17,344 nt of DNA. Source: an uncultured Collinsella sp. Lineage in GTDB: Bacteria; Actinomycetota; Coriobacteriia; Coriobacteriales; Coriobacteriaceae. The DNA lies in NCBI GenBank assembly GCA_900544865.1, contig UQXA01000039.1:1-17344 (forward strand), given 5' to 3'. Positions 1 to 7,671 of this stretch are shown piece after piece. The notes below the pieces were generated by a model that did not search any database, was not told the origin of the DNA, and saw nothing but the letters and a program-made list of their open reading frames with translations. Each line of letters starts with the position of its first letter. The stretch's first letter is position 1. The translations under genes and the position numbers were made by a program.

Positions 1-49
1 ATCTACACAAGGCTATTCGTCGGCAGCGTCAGATGTGTATAAGAGACAG
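1..49. other. Illumina Nextera adapter (artefact)
   Basis: Positions 1-8 (ATCTACAC) are the end of the Illumina P5 oligo. Positions 9-16 (AAGGCTAT) look like an i5 index. Positions 17-49 are the Nextera read-1 adapter ending in the Tn5 mosaic end AGATGTGTATAAGAGACAG. This is library sequence, not genome. An open frame through it adds the false residues MYKRQ to the first protein. Genomic sequence begins at 50. Confidence 0.98.
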
Positions 50-436
50 GTGGTGTACGGCTGCCTGATCACGGTGCTGATGTGGCTGGTGGCGCCGGCG
101 TTTATTGGCTTTTTTGCCAAGGACCCTGCGGTGGTCGCGGCCGGTACCGGCTATATGCACAGCTACATTTTCGACGCAATCTTTGCCGGCATCCACATTT
201 GCTTTAGCGGCTTTTTCGCTGCGTATGGCAAGAGCTACATCGGCTTTGCGCACAACGTGCTGGCCGTGGCACTCATTCGCGTGCCCGGCGCCTGGCTGCT
301 GTCGAACGCCTATTCCGACACGTTGTTTCCCATGGGTATCGCCTCGCCGTGCGGGTCGATTTTGTCGGCAGTCATCTGTGTTGTCGCGTTTACCGTGCTC
401 AACCGCCGCGGAGCTTTTGACAAACTGATGGCGTAG
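50..436 (+). CDS. MATE-family efflux transporter, C-terminal fragment
   Basis: This is the last 128 residues or so of a multidrug/Na+ (MATE-type) antiporter; the 5' part lies beyond the contig. The frame is open from the adapter junction to a TAG at 434-436. The fragment is very hydrophobic, with about four membrane segments. It includes a stretch resembling the C-terminal MATE repeat: FFAKDPAVVAAGTGYM, then FSGFFAAYGKSYIGF, and RVPGAWLLS, where an arginine-proline precedes a helix. Other MATE proteins show similar patterns in their last two helix pairs. MATE proteins exchange drugs or metabolites for H+ or Na+ across the inner membrane; the substrate cannot be told from a fragment. There is no same-strand partner downstream, because the next gene (ligA) is convergent. 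Confidence 0.78.
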   Translation: MVYGCLITVLMWLVAPAFIGFFAKDPAVVAAGTGYMHSYIFDAIFAGIHICFSGFFAAYGKSYIGFAHNVLAVALIRVPGAWLLSNAYSDTLFPMGIASPCGSILSAVICVVAFTVLNRRGAFDKLMA

Positions 437-537
437 CGGGGCAACGCGAAATCGCCCTCATCGACGGCATCGTCAGCGACGACCCGGCGACCCGAGTGAC
501 GCAGATCACGGTGCCGGTTTCCCCAGCAAAGTAAGAA

Positions 538-568
538 CCGCCCGGAAGGCATCATGCTTCCCGGGCGG
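538..568 (-). terminator. Intrinsic terminator of ligA
   Basis: CCGCCCGG and CCGGGCGG form a GC-rich stem extended by GAAGCAT/ATGCCTTC-type pairing. On the minus strand it begins about 25 nt after the ligA stop and is followed by the U-rich run TTCTTACTTTG. It could also stop convergent transcripts from the MATE gene. The stretch 437-537 between that gene and this hairpin shows nothing else I can name. Confidence 0.75.
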
Positions 569-592
569 ATCTTCAATTTGGCTATCGACGCC

Positions 593-2821
593 TTAAGCCT
601 GGGGCAACTGACCAGTAGCCAGGATCTGCTCGAGTGCGTCCTCATCCAGCACGGGCACACCCAGCTGCTCGGCCTTGGTGAGCTTGGAGCCTGCCTTGGG
701 GCCGGCGACCAGATAGCTCGTCTTCTTCGACACACTGCCCGAAACCTTGGCGCCGAGCACCTTGAGCGCCGCGCCCGCCTCATCGCGCGTGCGGTTGACG
801 AGCGTACCGGTCAGCACGAAGGTCAGACCCGCAAGCGGCTGTGCGTCGGCGAGCTCGCCTGCCACGCCAGCGCCGGCTGCGGCTTGCGCGTGCGCGGCGC
901 TCAAATCGACCTCGAGCGACAGGCCCGCCTGGCGCAGGCGCTCCAGCACGGCAAGGTTCTCGGGCACGGCCAGGAACCGCTTGACGCTCGCCGCAATCTT
1001 AGGACCGATGCCCTCGCACTCGGCGATGTCCTCTTCGCTCGCCAAGACGAGCTTGTCAATCGACAGGAATCGCTCGGCGATGACCTCGCCCACGCTCTTG
1101 CCCACGTGGCGGATGCCCAGGGCAAACAGCACGCGACCGAGCGGCTGGCTCTTGGACTTGTTGAGCTCGGCGATGATTTTCTCGGCCGTCTTGAGGCCCA
1201 CCGGAATGGGGTCGCCCTTCTTGACGCCCTTTTTGCTGTTGGAGCTGGCATAAGTGCGCCCCGTGTCCAGTCCGGCGATGTCGTCGACCGTGAGCTGGTA
1301 GAAGTCCGCGACATCGTGAATCAGGCCGGCGGCGATCATCTTGTCGACGATCTCGTCGCCCAAGCCGTCGACGTCCATGCAGCCGCGGCTCACCCAGTGG
1401 AGCAAGCGCTCCTTGAGCTGTGCGGGGCAGTCGATGGAGACGCAACGGTAAGCGACCTCACCATCCTCGTGGACCACGGGGCTGCCGCACACGGGGCAGG
1501 CCTCGGGCATCTGCCAGTCGACCGAATCGGCCGGGCGTTTGTCGAGCACCGGGCCCACGACCTCGGGGATTACGTCGCCCGCCTTGTGAACGATGATGGT
1601 GTCGCCCTCGCGCACGTTTTTGCGGCGGATCTCGTCGATGTTGTGCAGCGTGGCACGCGCGATGGTGGAGCCGGCAACCGTCACTGGGTCGAACTCGGCG
1701 ACCGGCGTGAGCACACCGGTGCGGCCCACCTGGATGCGAATTTCGCGCAGGACGGTCTGCTTTTCCTCGGGCGGGAACTTAAAGGCAATGGCCCAGCGTG
1801 GTGCGCGGGCAGTAAAGCCCAGGTCGAGCTGCTGCTGGAAGCTGTCAACCTTTACGACCACGCCGTCGATGTCATAGTCCAAGTCACCGCGATGCTCGAG
1901 GGCCTGGGCGCAGAACTCGTGGACCTCGGCCGGCGTGGCGCAGCGTGCCACGTTGGGGTTGACGCTAAAACCGGCACTGCGCAGCCAATCGAGGAACTCG
2001 CGCTGGCTGTGGACGTGCAGCGGATCGGTATCGGCGATGGCATAGATAAAGGTGGCCAGGTCGCGGCGCGCCGTAACCTTAGGATCCTTCTGACGCAGGC
2101 TGCCAGCAGCGGCGTTGCGCGGGTTGGCGAAGGGGTCGCGGCCCTCGGCATCGGCCTCTTCATTCAGACGTACAAAGCTGCCTTTGGGCATATAGACCTC
2201 GCCGCGCACCTCAATCGTGCGCTCGCGGTCGGCGCCCATGTGGGCGAGCGCCGGCTCGGACAGGTGCATAGGCACGTCCTTGATGGTACGGACGTTGAGC
2301 GACACGTCCTCGCCCGTGGTGCCATCGCCACGCGTGGCCGCGCGCACAAAGGTGCCGTTTTGGTAGGTAAGCGCCACGCCCAGACCGTCAATCTTTAGCT
2401 CGCAGGTATAGGTGACGCTGCCGGCACCGAGTGCATCCTCGGTGCGCTGGAGCCATGCGTCAAGCTCGTCCAGGTCCATGGCATCGTCCATGGAATACAT
2501 GCGCGCCATGTGCGTGACCGGCGTAAACTGCTCGCTCACGTAGCCGCCCACGCGCTGGGTATAGCTGTCGGGCGTCACCAAATCGGGGTAGGACGCCTCG
2601 ATTTCCTGCAGCTCAACGAGCATTTTGTCAAAGGCGGCGTCCGTGATTTCGGGCGCGTCGAGCATGTAGTAGCGATAGGCGTGGTAATCGAGCTCGTGGC
2701 GCAGCTCGGCCGCACGCGCGGCGGCCTGGGCACGGGCATCGGCCGGTGCAGCGGCATCCGTGCTCGCGGGCGTTTCGGTATCGATGTCCACACCGTCACC
2801 AAACAGGCTCGATTGCTCCAT
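593..2821 (-). CDS. ligA: NAD-dependent DNA ligase LigA
   Basis: Seals nicks in duplex DNA during replication and repair using NAD+. The protein is 742 aa, longer than the usual ~670. Order: N-terminal Ia domain around residues 35-90 (HAYRYYMLDAPEITDAAFD, binds NMN), adenylation domain with the nucleophilic lysine K143 in CELKIDG, then the OB-fold. Next come a zinc finger with C442, C445, C460 and C465, HhH repeats about 485-640, and a BRCT domain about 661-742 (LTFVLTGTL). The extra length comes from an acidic/Ala-rich N-terminal tail, a basic insert about 520-541 (SSNSKKGVKKGDP) in the HhH region, and an Ala-rich linker before BRCT. The ATG at 2819-2821 has AAGGAG seven bases upstream. Monocistronic on this evidence, with a terminator at 538-568. 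The call is very secure. Confidence 0.98.
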   Translation of the reverse strand: MEQSSLFGDGVDIDTETPASTDAAAPADARAQAAARAAELRHELDYHAYRYYMLDAPEITDAAFDKMLVELQEIEASYPDLVTPDSYTQRVGGYVSEQFTPVTHMARMYSMDDAMDLDELDAWLQRTEDALGAGSVTYTCELKIDGLGVALTYQNGTFVRAATRGDGTTGEDVSLNVRTIKDVPMHLSEPALAHMGADRERTIEVRGEVYMPKGSFVRLNEEADAEGRDPFANPRNAAAGSLRQKDPKVTARRDLATFIYAIADTDPLHVHSQREFLDWLRSAGFSVNPNVARCATPAEVHEFCAQALEHRGDLDYDIDGVVVKVDSFQQQLDLGFTARAPRWAIAFKFPPEEKQTVLREIRIQVGRTGVLTPVAEFDPVTVAGSTIARATLHNIDEIRRKNVREGDTIIVHKAGDVIPEVVGPVLDKRPADSVDWQMPEACPVCGSPVVHEDGEVAYRCVSIDCPAQLKERLLHWVSRGCMDVDGLGDEIVDKMIAAGLIHDVADFYQLTVDDIAGLDTGRTYASSNSKKGVKKGDPIPVGLKTAEKIIAELNKSKSQPLGRVLFALGIRHVGKSVGEVIAERFLSIDKLVLASEEDIAECEGIGPKIAASVKRFLAVPENLAVLERLRQAGLSLEVDLSAAHAQAAAGAGVAGELADAQPLAGLTFVLTGTLVNRTRDEAGAALKVLGAKVSGSVSKKTSYLVAGPKAGSKLTKAEQLGVPVLDEDALEQILATGQLPQA

Positions 2822-3007
2822 AGCGGCACTCCTTCGCTCGATTTCAAACGGATACTAGGGTACCACCGGTCACCATAGCGCCGAATAGCCCTTTCGAACC
2901 GCACCGAATCGGCAGCCGACGGACCGGGGCGGATCGCGCAATCAAACCATACCCTTGCCATTTCTAAATGATCCGTTTTCCTCCGTCCCCAACGGGTCAA
3001 TAAGAAA

Positions 3008-3043
3008 AGAGGGGCTGTCCCGCGTTGATGGGACAACCCCTCT
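3008..3043 (-). terminator. Intrinsic terminator of htrA
   Basis: AGAGGGGCTGTCCC (3008-3021) and GGGACAACCCCTCT (3030-3043) form a 14-bp stem with one wobble and an 8-nt loop. On the minus strand it is followed by TTTTCTTATT. It lies just after the htrA stop at 3070. The stretch 2822-3007 between it and ligA must hold the ligA promoter; I see no convincing -35/-10 pair. Confidence 0.85.
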
Positions 3044-3069
3044 GGCTTCGATATGTGCGATACGGCTCG

Positions 3070-4524
3070 CTAGTAACCCTGACCGTAGCCCTGGCCCTGC
3101 TGGCCCAGCAGCTCCTCCAGGTACTGGCGCAGCTGCTCGTCGGTAATACCGCCGTTGCCGGTGTCGGTCGAACTGTCGTCCTGCTGCTGGTTCTGCAGCT
3201 CCTCATCGGAGCCCAGCTCGACGGTGACCTTCTTCTCTTCCTTGCCGCGCATGAGCGTGATCTCGACCTTCTCGCCCACCTCGTGGCTGCGCAGCGCGAT
3301 GATCAGGCCATCGGCGCTCGTGATCTCGTCGTCGCCCAACTTGGTGATGACGTCGCCCTCCTGAATGCCGGCCTTGGCGGCAGGACCGTCCTCAACGACG
3401 CTCGCCACATACGCGCCGCTATCGGTGCTCAGCTTGTTGGTGCGGGCGTTGAGCGCATTGACACTCGAAAGCGTGGCGCCCAGATACGGATGAACCGGCG
3501 TCTTGCCGTCGATAATCTGGTCGGCGATGTTCTTGGCGTAGTTGACGGGAATGGCAAAGCCTACGCCCGAGCTGGAGCCCGAGTAGCTCTCGATGAGCGA
3601 GTTGATACCCACGAGCTCGCCGTTGTCGTTGACAAGCGCGCCGCCGGAGTTGCCCGGGTTGATGGCGGCATCGGTCTGGATCATGTTGGCGTAGATGGTG
3701 TTGCCGCTGGTAGAGCTCATGGCCGTGGAACGATACAGCGCCGACACAATGCCCGTGGAAACAGACTGCTCGTTGCCGAACGGCGAACCGATGGCCATAA
3801 CCCACTCGCCCACATTGAGCTTGGAGGAGTCACCGATCTCGATCGGTGTGAGCTTGGAGGCGTCGGCGTCCTTGAGCTTGATGACGGCCAGGTCGCTCGA
3901 AGCGTCGTTGCCCACGAACTCGGCCTCGTAGGTGGTACCGTCATCCATGGTCACCACGTACTGGTCATAGCCATCGACCACGTGGTTGTTGGTGAGGATG
4001 TGGCCCTCGGTATCGAGCACCACGCCCGAGCCGACGCTGCCCGAGCCGTCCGACTCGTCGGCAGACTGCGAAAGCGAGCCATTCTGGCCGCCGCTCGAAG
4101 TGGCGGTAATGGAAACCACGGAGGGCAGGGCCTTGGCAGAAACGGCCTCGGCCAGCGTGGTGTCCTCGGAATCAATCGTAATCTTTTGCGTCGATGAACC
4201 CGAAGCACCCGCCGTCACGGCATTCTTTCCGCCGCCAATGTTGAGCGTGCCGCTCATAATGAGCGCAATGACCAGCAGGGCGCCGCAGGCACAGCCGGCG
4301 AGTGCTGTAATAAAGATCGGCAGCTTTTTGGTCTTAGTCTTGACCACTGTGTGCTTGTTTACAACCTGCTGGCTGCCCAGCGGCTTGCCGGTCTGCGTGT
4401 CGTAGGCCTGCACGTAGGGAATGTTGCTGTCGGCAGGCGTCGACTCCACCTGCACGCGCGGCTGCTGCTGTGTCTCGCCGGCGTGGTCCGCATCCTGGGG
4501 ACGCTGGGAATCGTTCTCGCTCAT
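3070..4524 (-). CDS. htrA: HtrA/DegP-like membrane-anchored serine protease with PDZ domain
   Basis: Envelope quality-control protease that degrades misfolded exported proteins. The predicted 484-aa protein has a polar, Gln-rich cytoplasmic N-terminus (1-65), a single membrane helix about 68-93 (LPIFITALAGCACGALLVIA), and a Ser/Gly linker. A trypsin-like domain follows with catalytic H181 (TNNHVVDG), D211 (SSDLAVIKL) and S293 (NPGNSGGAL). One PDZ domain occupies about 340-440, and the tail is Gln/Gly/Tyr-rich. An in-frame ATG lies 39 nt upstream at 4563, but it sits in a GC-rich hairpin with no ribosome site. The ATG at 4522-4524 has GAAAGGA eight bases upstream and gives the typical polar start MSEND. 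All catalytic residues are present. It is flanked by terminator-like hairpins, so probably transcribed alone. Confidence 0.95.
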   Translation of the reverse strand: MSENDSQRPQDADHAGETQQQPRVQVESTPADSNIPYVQAYDTQTGKPLGSQQVVNKHTVVKTKTKKLPIFITALAGCACGALLVIALIMSGTLNIGGGKNAVTAGASGSSTQKITIDSEDTTLAEAVSAKALPSVVSITATSSGGQNGSLSQSADESDGSGSVGSGVVLDTEGHILTNNHVVDGYDQYVVTMDDGTTYEAEFVGNDASSDLAVIKLKDADASKLTPIEIGDSSKLNVGEWVMAIGSPFGNEQSVSTGIVSALYRSTAMSSTSGNTIYANMIQTDAAINPGNSGGALVNDNGELVGINSLIESYSGSSSGVGFAIPVNYAKNIADQIIDGKTPVHPYLGATLSSVNALNARTNKLSTDSGAYVASVVEDGPAAKAGIQEGDVITKLGDDEITSADGLIIALRSHEVGEKVEITLMRGKEEKKVTVELGSDEELQNQQQDDSSTDTGNGGITDEQLRQYLEELLGQQGQGYGQGY

Positions 4525-4553
4525 AGCTGCGATCCTTTCGTCAAATAACCAAA

Positions 4554-4577
4554 GGCCCGCCAAACACGTGGCGGGCC
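4554..4577 (-). terminator. GC-rich hairpin upstream of htrA
   Basis: GGCCCGCC and GGCGGGCC form a perfect 8-bp stem with an 8-nt loop. On the minus strand it is followed by TTTGG, a weak U-run. It lies 30 nt before the htrA start and 120 nt after the last gene of the protease operon. It may terminate that operon or sit in the htrA leader. The rest of 4578-4696 is AT-rich with no clear signal. Confidence 0.5.
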
Positions 4578-4696
4578 ATCATTGTTCACGTTGAGTTGTA
4601 CCCCAAGCTGGGCAGTCCCGAGCACTAGATGCCAAGATTTCAGCTTTGCTTAAGTAATGACATGCTTATAAGCCAATTCGTTTTATGCCGTCATGT

Positions 4697-5281
4697 CTAT
4701 TCAAGATAACAGTCGATAGCAAAATTATATGTTGAATCGTTAATAAAGTCCGTAATCGTCGCACCCATGCCTGATCCGCACGTCCACTTATCCTTCACCG
4801 CGTCGTATGGCGTTGGCCCCCACCCCGTTTCATATGATGCTTCGCTTTCTGTGAAGTAGTTCATCACGTATTTATCTTTCTGCATGAGCGCATACCAAGC
4901 GTTTGCATACATCACAAGCGGATCGGTTTGGACTATCGAGTACTTTCCGGAACGAATCTCAATTTCTGTTTTATCGTTATAATAAGCGACTGTGAGCTCA
5001 ATCTTGGCAAGCAGCGGCAACGTTTCATCTGATTCCCTCTGGATTGTTATGACATCACCGGCCATAGCGTCGGCAGACACAGTTTTGCTCTCTGGCGTGA
5101 AAATAGTCTCTCTGCTTCTTGTTCGCGTTTTTTCATTGCCATTTTCATCTCTGACCACCGTGTCGACCACGAGCGTCAATCGCTTCTGAGCGTCCGGCAA
5201 CTCCACGGCTTCTGCCATCCCGGCTCGCATCAAAATAGGAGCCCCCGCCATCAGACCTAAGAACTGCTTTCTATCAATCAT
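4697..5281 (-). CDS. Exported protein of unknown function (third gene of protease operon)
   Basis: I do not recognise this 194-aa protein. It starts with an export signal: MIDRKQFLGLMAGAPILMRA, then a small-residue site GMAEA around residues 21-25. The RKQFLG core resembles a relaxed twin-arginine (RK) Tat motif, but Sec export is equally possible. The mature part looks β-rich (RLTLVVDTVVRDENGNEK, then KIELTVAYYNDKTEIEIRSG). It ends in an aromatic region with GWGPTPYD and two cysteines (WTCGSG and AIDCYLE) that could form a disulphide. ATG 5279-5281 follows the upstream stop by 3 nt, with AGGGGA about eight bases before it. So it is tightly coupled to the small membrane protein and the cysteine protease. 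Base composition is clearly lower in GC than ligA or glnA. It could be a protease substrate, partner or inhibitor; nothing in the sequence decides this. Confidence 0.75.
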   Translation of the reverse strand: MIDRKQFLGLMAGAPILMRAGMAEAVELPDAQKRLTLVVDTVVRDENGNEKTRTRSRETIFTPESKTVSADAMAGDVITIQRESDETLPLLAKIELTVAYYNDKTEIEIRSGKYSIVQTDPLVMYANAWYALMQKDKYVMNYFTESEASYETGWGPTPYDAVKDKWTCGSGMGATITDFINDSTYNFAIDCYLE

Positions 5282-5284
5282 TCT

Positions 5285-5641
5285 TCATTCCCCTTGTCTA
5301 CTTGATTTGACTTTCTCAGCTGAATGGGGATACAGAACAGTCCCGTCAAGTTCCTTATCTTCCACAAAAACTAGAATCCATTTATCACCTGCTTTCAACC
5401 CTGAGACATATCCGGAACTTGACTTACGGCGCATATCGATTCTCTTACGGCAACCACTTGGCATAAGCGCCTCAAATTGCCCGTTATGAACATCCGATAG
5501 AGCGCGCACCTCGACTGCAACAACCGTGTCGTTTTCTCCCCCATTAGTCGCCCTTAACAGAAAGAAGCTCGCTGCGGTGAGCAAAGCAAAGGAAAGCACC
5601 AATAGGAGCATTGCCCTTCGAATGAACTTGTCGCCGTTCAC
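5285..5641 (-). CDS. Small membrane-anchored protein (second gene of protease operon)
   Basis: Unknown function. The favoured reading is 118 aa from the GTG at 5639-5641, eight bases after the protease stop, with AAGGG about 12 bases upstream. A TTG at 5660-5662 would give 125 aa and a 13-nt overlap with the protease gene. The start is therefore uncertain. One N-terminal membrane helix (MLLLVLSFALLTAASFFLL, about residues 11-29 of the GTG form) is followed by a compact, probably extracytoplasmic domain of about 80 residues. Its predicted strands (VVAVEVRALSD, then DKWILVFVEDKEL, then GTVLYP) suggest a small β-barrel or SH3/OB-like fold. It has one cysteine (SGCRKR). Position directly behind the protease would fit an anchor, chaperone or inhibitor, but this is inference from order only. 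Confidence 0.68.
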   Translation of the reverse strand: MNGDKFIRRAMLLLVLSFALLTAASFFLLRATNGGENDTVVAVEVRALSDVHNGQFEALMPSGCRKRIDMRRKSSSGYVSGLKAGDKWILVFVEDKELDGTVLYPHSAEKVKSSRQGE

Positions 5642-5649
5642 GAGTACAA

Positions 5650-6777
5650 TCAACCCTTGCAATATGTGCCATCGTGAGACGTGTAAATTGATACGTCATA
5701 TGGAAGAAACTGTAGCTGGTTTGTCCATCCATTCCAAACAACAAGCAGGTACTTCTTGGCATTCGAGTATGTGTTATGCATTGCCACGTAGCCCACAACT
5801 GCCATTGCGTGCCCGCTGCCATTTGACCGGAGCCTTCCAGAGAAAATACTCAGATTCCCCGAGTCGGTATTCACCCTAAAGGAATCCCATGACGGATACC
5901 AAACGAATGACGTCTCAAGCTCCTTGCCTCGTCTTGCACAAAACTCCTTTAAGGCCGGAGCGGGTTTGTCAGGAGAAGTCTTGCCTTGAGTAAAGTACAG
6001 ACCAGTCGCTTGATCATATTTCTTTTCTTCTTCTTCCCATGTCCCCGACAGCCTCCAAAGCTCCGAGTATAAATCGGACAATTTAAGGCGGTTCAAAGTC
6101 ACATAGTGACTGCTAACTGCAAACATTGCCGAAACAGCGCAAGCATAAGTCCCCGTTTCTTTGATAACTTCTGTTTGCGTTGGCGTTATTATTCCCGAAA
6201 CCGTTTTGCTCGCATCAACAACATATCCCTGTTTATACAAATCCTTGGCAGATACAAAAACGTCATCGAAATGTTCCGGCGATCCGCTGCGATTGCCTCC
6301 CGAGGACAATTTATTTGGTACTTTTTTTCCACTTGCGTCTAAAACAATGTTTTTATCTAAGTCGGCAACGCCAACAGTTAGCTCGTCAATCTTTAACGCA
6401 ACGACGTTATCCGAGGATGCGAGGAGTGCAATTTCTTCGCTTGCACTCTCGATAGGTAAAAGAGCGTTCGGAGCCAAGCAGTATTCGCTGATCCACCAAG
6501 ATCGCTCTGAATCAAATACGACGTAGCCATAGTTAACGTCATCCCGCTTCGCACGAACGATATACCCGATTGATTCCCCATCGGAATTCACCATTTTTAC
6601 TGGGTCACAAGCGGTCACCGGCTCATCCGATACATCATCAAAGAAAGCTTGCGCTTGCTCCACAGCTATTTGCGGTGTGACACGGACTAAGTCGTCGTCT
6701 CCAAAAACCAACCTTGGAGACATCAGGGCGGCAAGCAACACTATGAATCCGACAATCACCTTTCTCGAATAACGCAT
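5650..6777 (-). CDS. Secreted papain-fold cysteine protease (staphopain/streptopain-like) with propeptide
   Basis: Predicted exported zymogen cysteine protease. The start is taken at ATG 6775-6777 (375 aa). The upstream in-frame ATG at 6789 is itself part of the GGAGG that forms an ideal ribosome site, five bases from this ATG. Residues 1-26 are a signal peptide (VIVGFIVLLAALMS core, cleavage near VFG-DDD). Residues about 30-180 look like a propeptide; TPQIAVEQAQAFF and YGYVVFDSE recall propeptides of streptopain-type enzymes. The catalytic domain has C213 (TGTYACAVSAMFAV), H323 (SGHAMAVVGY) and N349 (VVWNGWTNQL). That Cys...GHAxAVVG...WNxW order and spacing matches my memory of staphopains (family C47) better than C39 or classical papain. 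It is first of a three-gene operon of low GC, suggesting acquisition. The substrate is unknown. Confidence 0.8.
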   Translation of the reverse strand: MRYSRKVIVGFIVLLAALMSPRLVFGDDDLVRVTPQIAVEQAQAFFDDVSDEPVTACDPVKMVNSDGESIGYIVRAKRDDVNYGYVVFDSERSWWISEYCLAPNALLPIESASEEIALLASSDNVVALKIDELTVGVADLDKNIVLDASGKKVPNKLSSGGNRSGSPEHFDDVFVSAKDLYKQGYVVDASKTVSGIITPTQTEVIKETGTYACAVSAMFAVSSHYVTLNRLKLSDLYSELWRLSGTWEEEEKKYDQATGLYFTQGKTSPDKPAPALKEFCARRGKELETSFVWYPSWDSFRVNTDSGNLSIFSGRLRSNGSGHAMAVVGYVAMHNTYSNAKKYLLVVWNGWTNQLQFLPYDVSIYTSHDGTYCKG

Positions 6778-6911
6778 TTCTTCCTCCATCCGTGTAGTAG
6801 GGAGATACGGTAACTAGATGATATTTGCTAGATAGTGTTATACGTTTGATATTGTTTTACTGACACACTTTTAATCGGTGAAAGGTCTTCTTTTCGCCCT
6901 AAATGAGAAAA

Positions 6912-6937
6912 GGGTACTGGAGAAATCTCCGGTACCC
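6912..6937 (-). terminator. Intrinsic terminator after the winged-helix regulator
   Basis: GGGTACTGGAGA and TCTCCGGTACCC form a 12-bp stem with one wobble and a 2-nt gap. On the minus strand it is followed by TTTTCTCATTT. It lies 20 nt after the regulator's stop codon. The AT-rich stretch 6778-6900 beyond it should hold the promoter of the protease operon; no clear -35/-10 pair could be fixed. Confidence 0.85.
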
Positions 6938-6958
6938 TCACATTCCTCTATTTACTTG

Positions 6959-7621
6959 CTAATCCTTAAACAGATAGCCCACGCCGCGGACGGTGGTGAT
7001 GTGTGCCGCGATCTGCGGGCCCACCTTGGAGCGGATGCGTCGGATGTGCACGTCGACGGTGCGCGTGCCGCCGCAGTACTCAAAGCCCCACACGCGGTGC
7101 AGCAGCACTTCGCGGCTGTAGGCGCGGTTGGGGTGCGTCGCCAAAAAGCTCAGCAGCGAGTACTCCATCAGCGTCAGGTCGATGGGCTCGCCATCGAGCG
7201 TCACCTGGTAGGTGGCCAGGTTAATCTCAAGGTTATCGATGTTGAGCACATCGTCGGCGGTGACGGTCTCCTCCTCGCCCATCAGGCGCTGCGCACGAGC
7301 CTTGAGCTCGTTGGGTGTCGCCGTGGGGCATACAAAGTCGGCATGCGCGTGATTCGGCAGGCGCAGGGTACCGAGCGCCTCGTCGTCGACGATCACCAGC
7401 ATGGGAACGCCGCCGCGGTCGTCGAGCCATTTGGCAATTTGATCGATGCGGTCGCTGCGGATGCCATCGGAATCGAGGATCAGCAGGTCAAAGTCGTGCG
7501 CCGCAGTCGGCGAATCGGGAGTAGCCAAGCTCACCTCGACACCCAGGGTGGTCGTCAAGCTGCGGGCAAACTCGTGGAAGCGCGTCGTGCGCGCCATGAA
7601 CAGGGCACTCTTTTCGGACAT
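6959..7621 (-). CDS. OmpR/GlnR-type winged-helix regulator with degenerate receiver
   Basis: Transcription factor of 220 aa. The C-terminal domain (about 125-218) is a classic OmpR/PhoB winged helix: LTLMEYSLLSFLATHPNRA, then SREVLLHRVWG, then TVDVHIRRIRSK and RGVGYLF. The N-terminal 110 residues have receiver-like spacing (FDLLILDSDG with D50, then VPMLVIVDD). The acidic pair at the first strand is absent (SALFMARTT), and the conserved lysine position reads VCPTATP instead of TKPF. It is thus an atypical receiver, probably not controlled by normal phosphorylation. Actinobacterial GlnR, which regulates nitrogen genes, has the same form, and this gene follows the glnA-like gene by 50 nt. GlnR-like function is a reasonable inference, not proven. 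ATG at 7619-7621 has GGAGG five bases upstream; a longer frame to 7705 would run into the glnA-like gene. Confidence 0.87.
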   Translation of the reverse strand: MSEKSALFMARTTRFHEFARSLTTTLGVEVSLATPDSPTAAHDFDLLILDSDGIRSDRIDQIAKWLDDRGGVPMLVIVDDEALGTLRLPNHAHADFVCPTATPNELKARAQRLMGEEETVTADDVLNIDNLEINLATYQVTLDGEPIDLTLMEYSLLSFLATHPNRAYSREVLLHRVWGFEYCGGTRTVDVHIRRIRSKVGPQIAAHITTVRGVGYLFKD

Positions 7622-7671
7622 ATCGGCCTCCAAAGAAATGAGCTCAATCGTACTGGAACAAGCCAGCGCAA

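Noticed and set aside
554..2398. 614-codon open frame antisense to ligA
   Set aside because: It is an antisense shadow of a GC3-biased gene; the minus strand encodes a complete LigA with all motifs, and the plus frame has no family features or ribosome site.
3025..4197. 390-codon frame antisense to htrA
   Set aside because: Shadow of the HtrA gene; low-complexity Val/Leu/Asp-rich translation, no recognisable domain.
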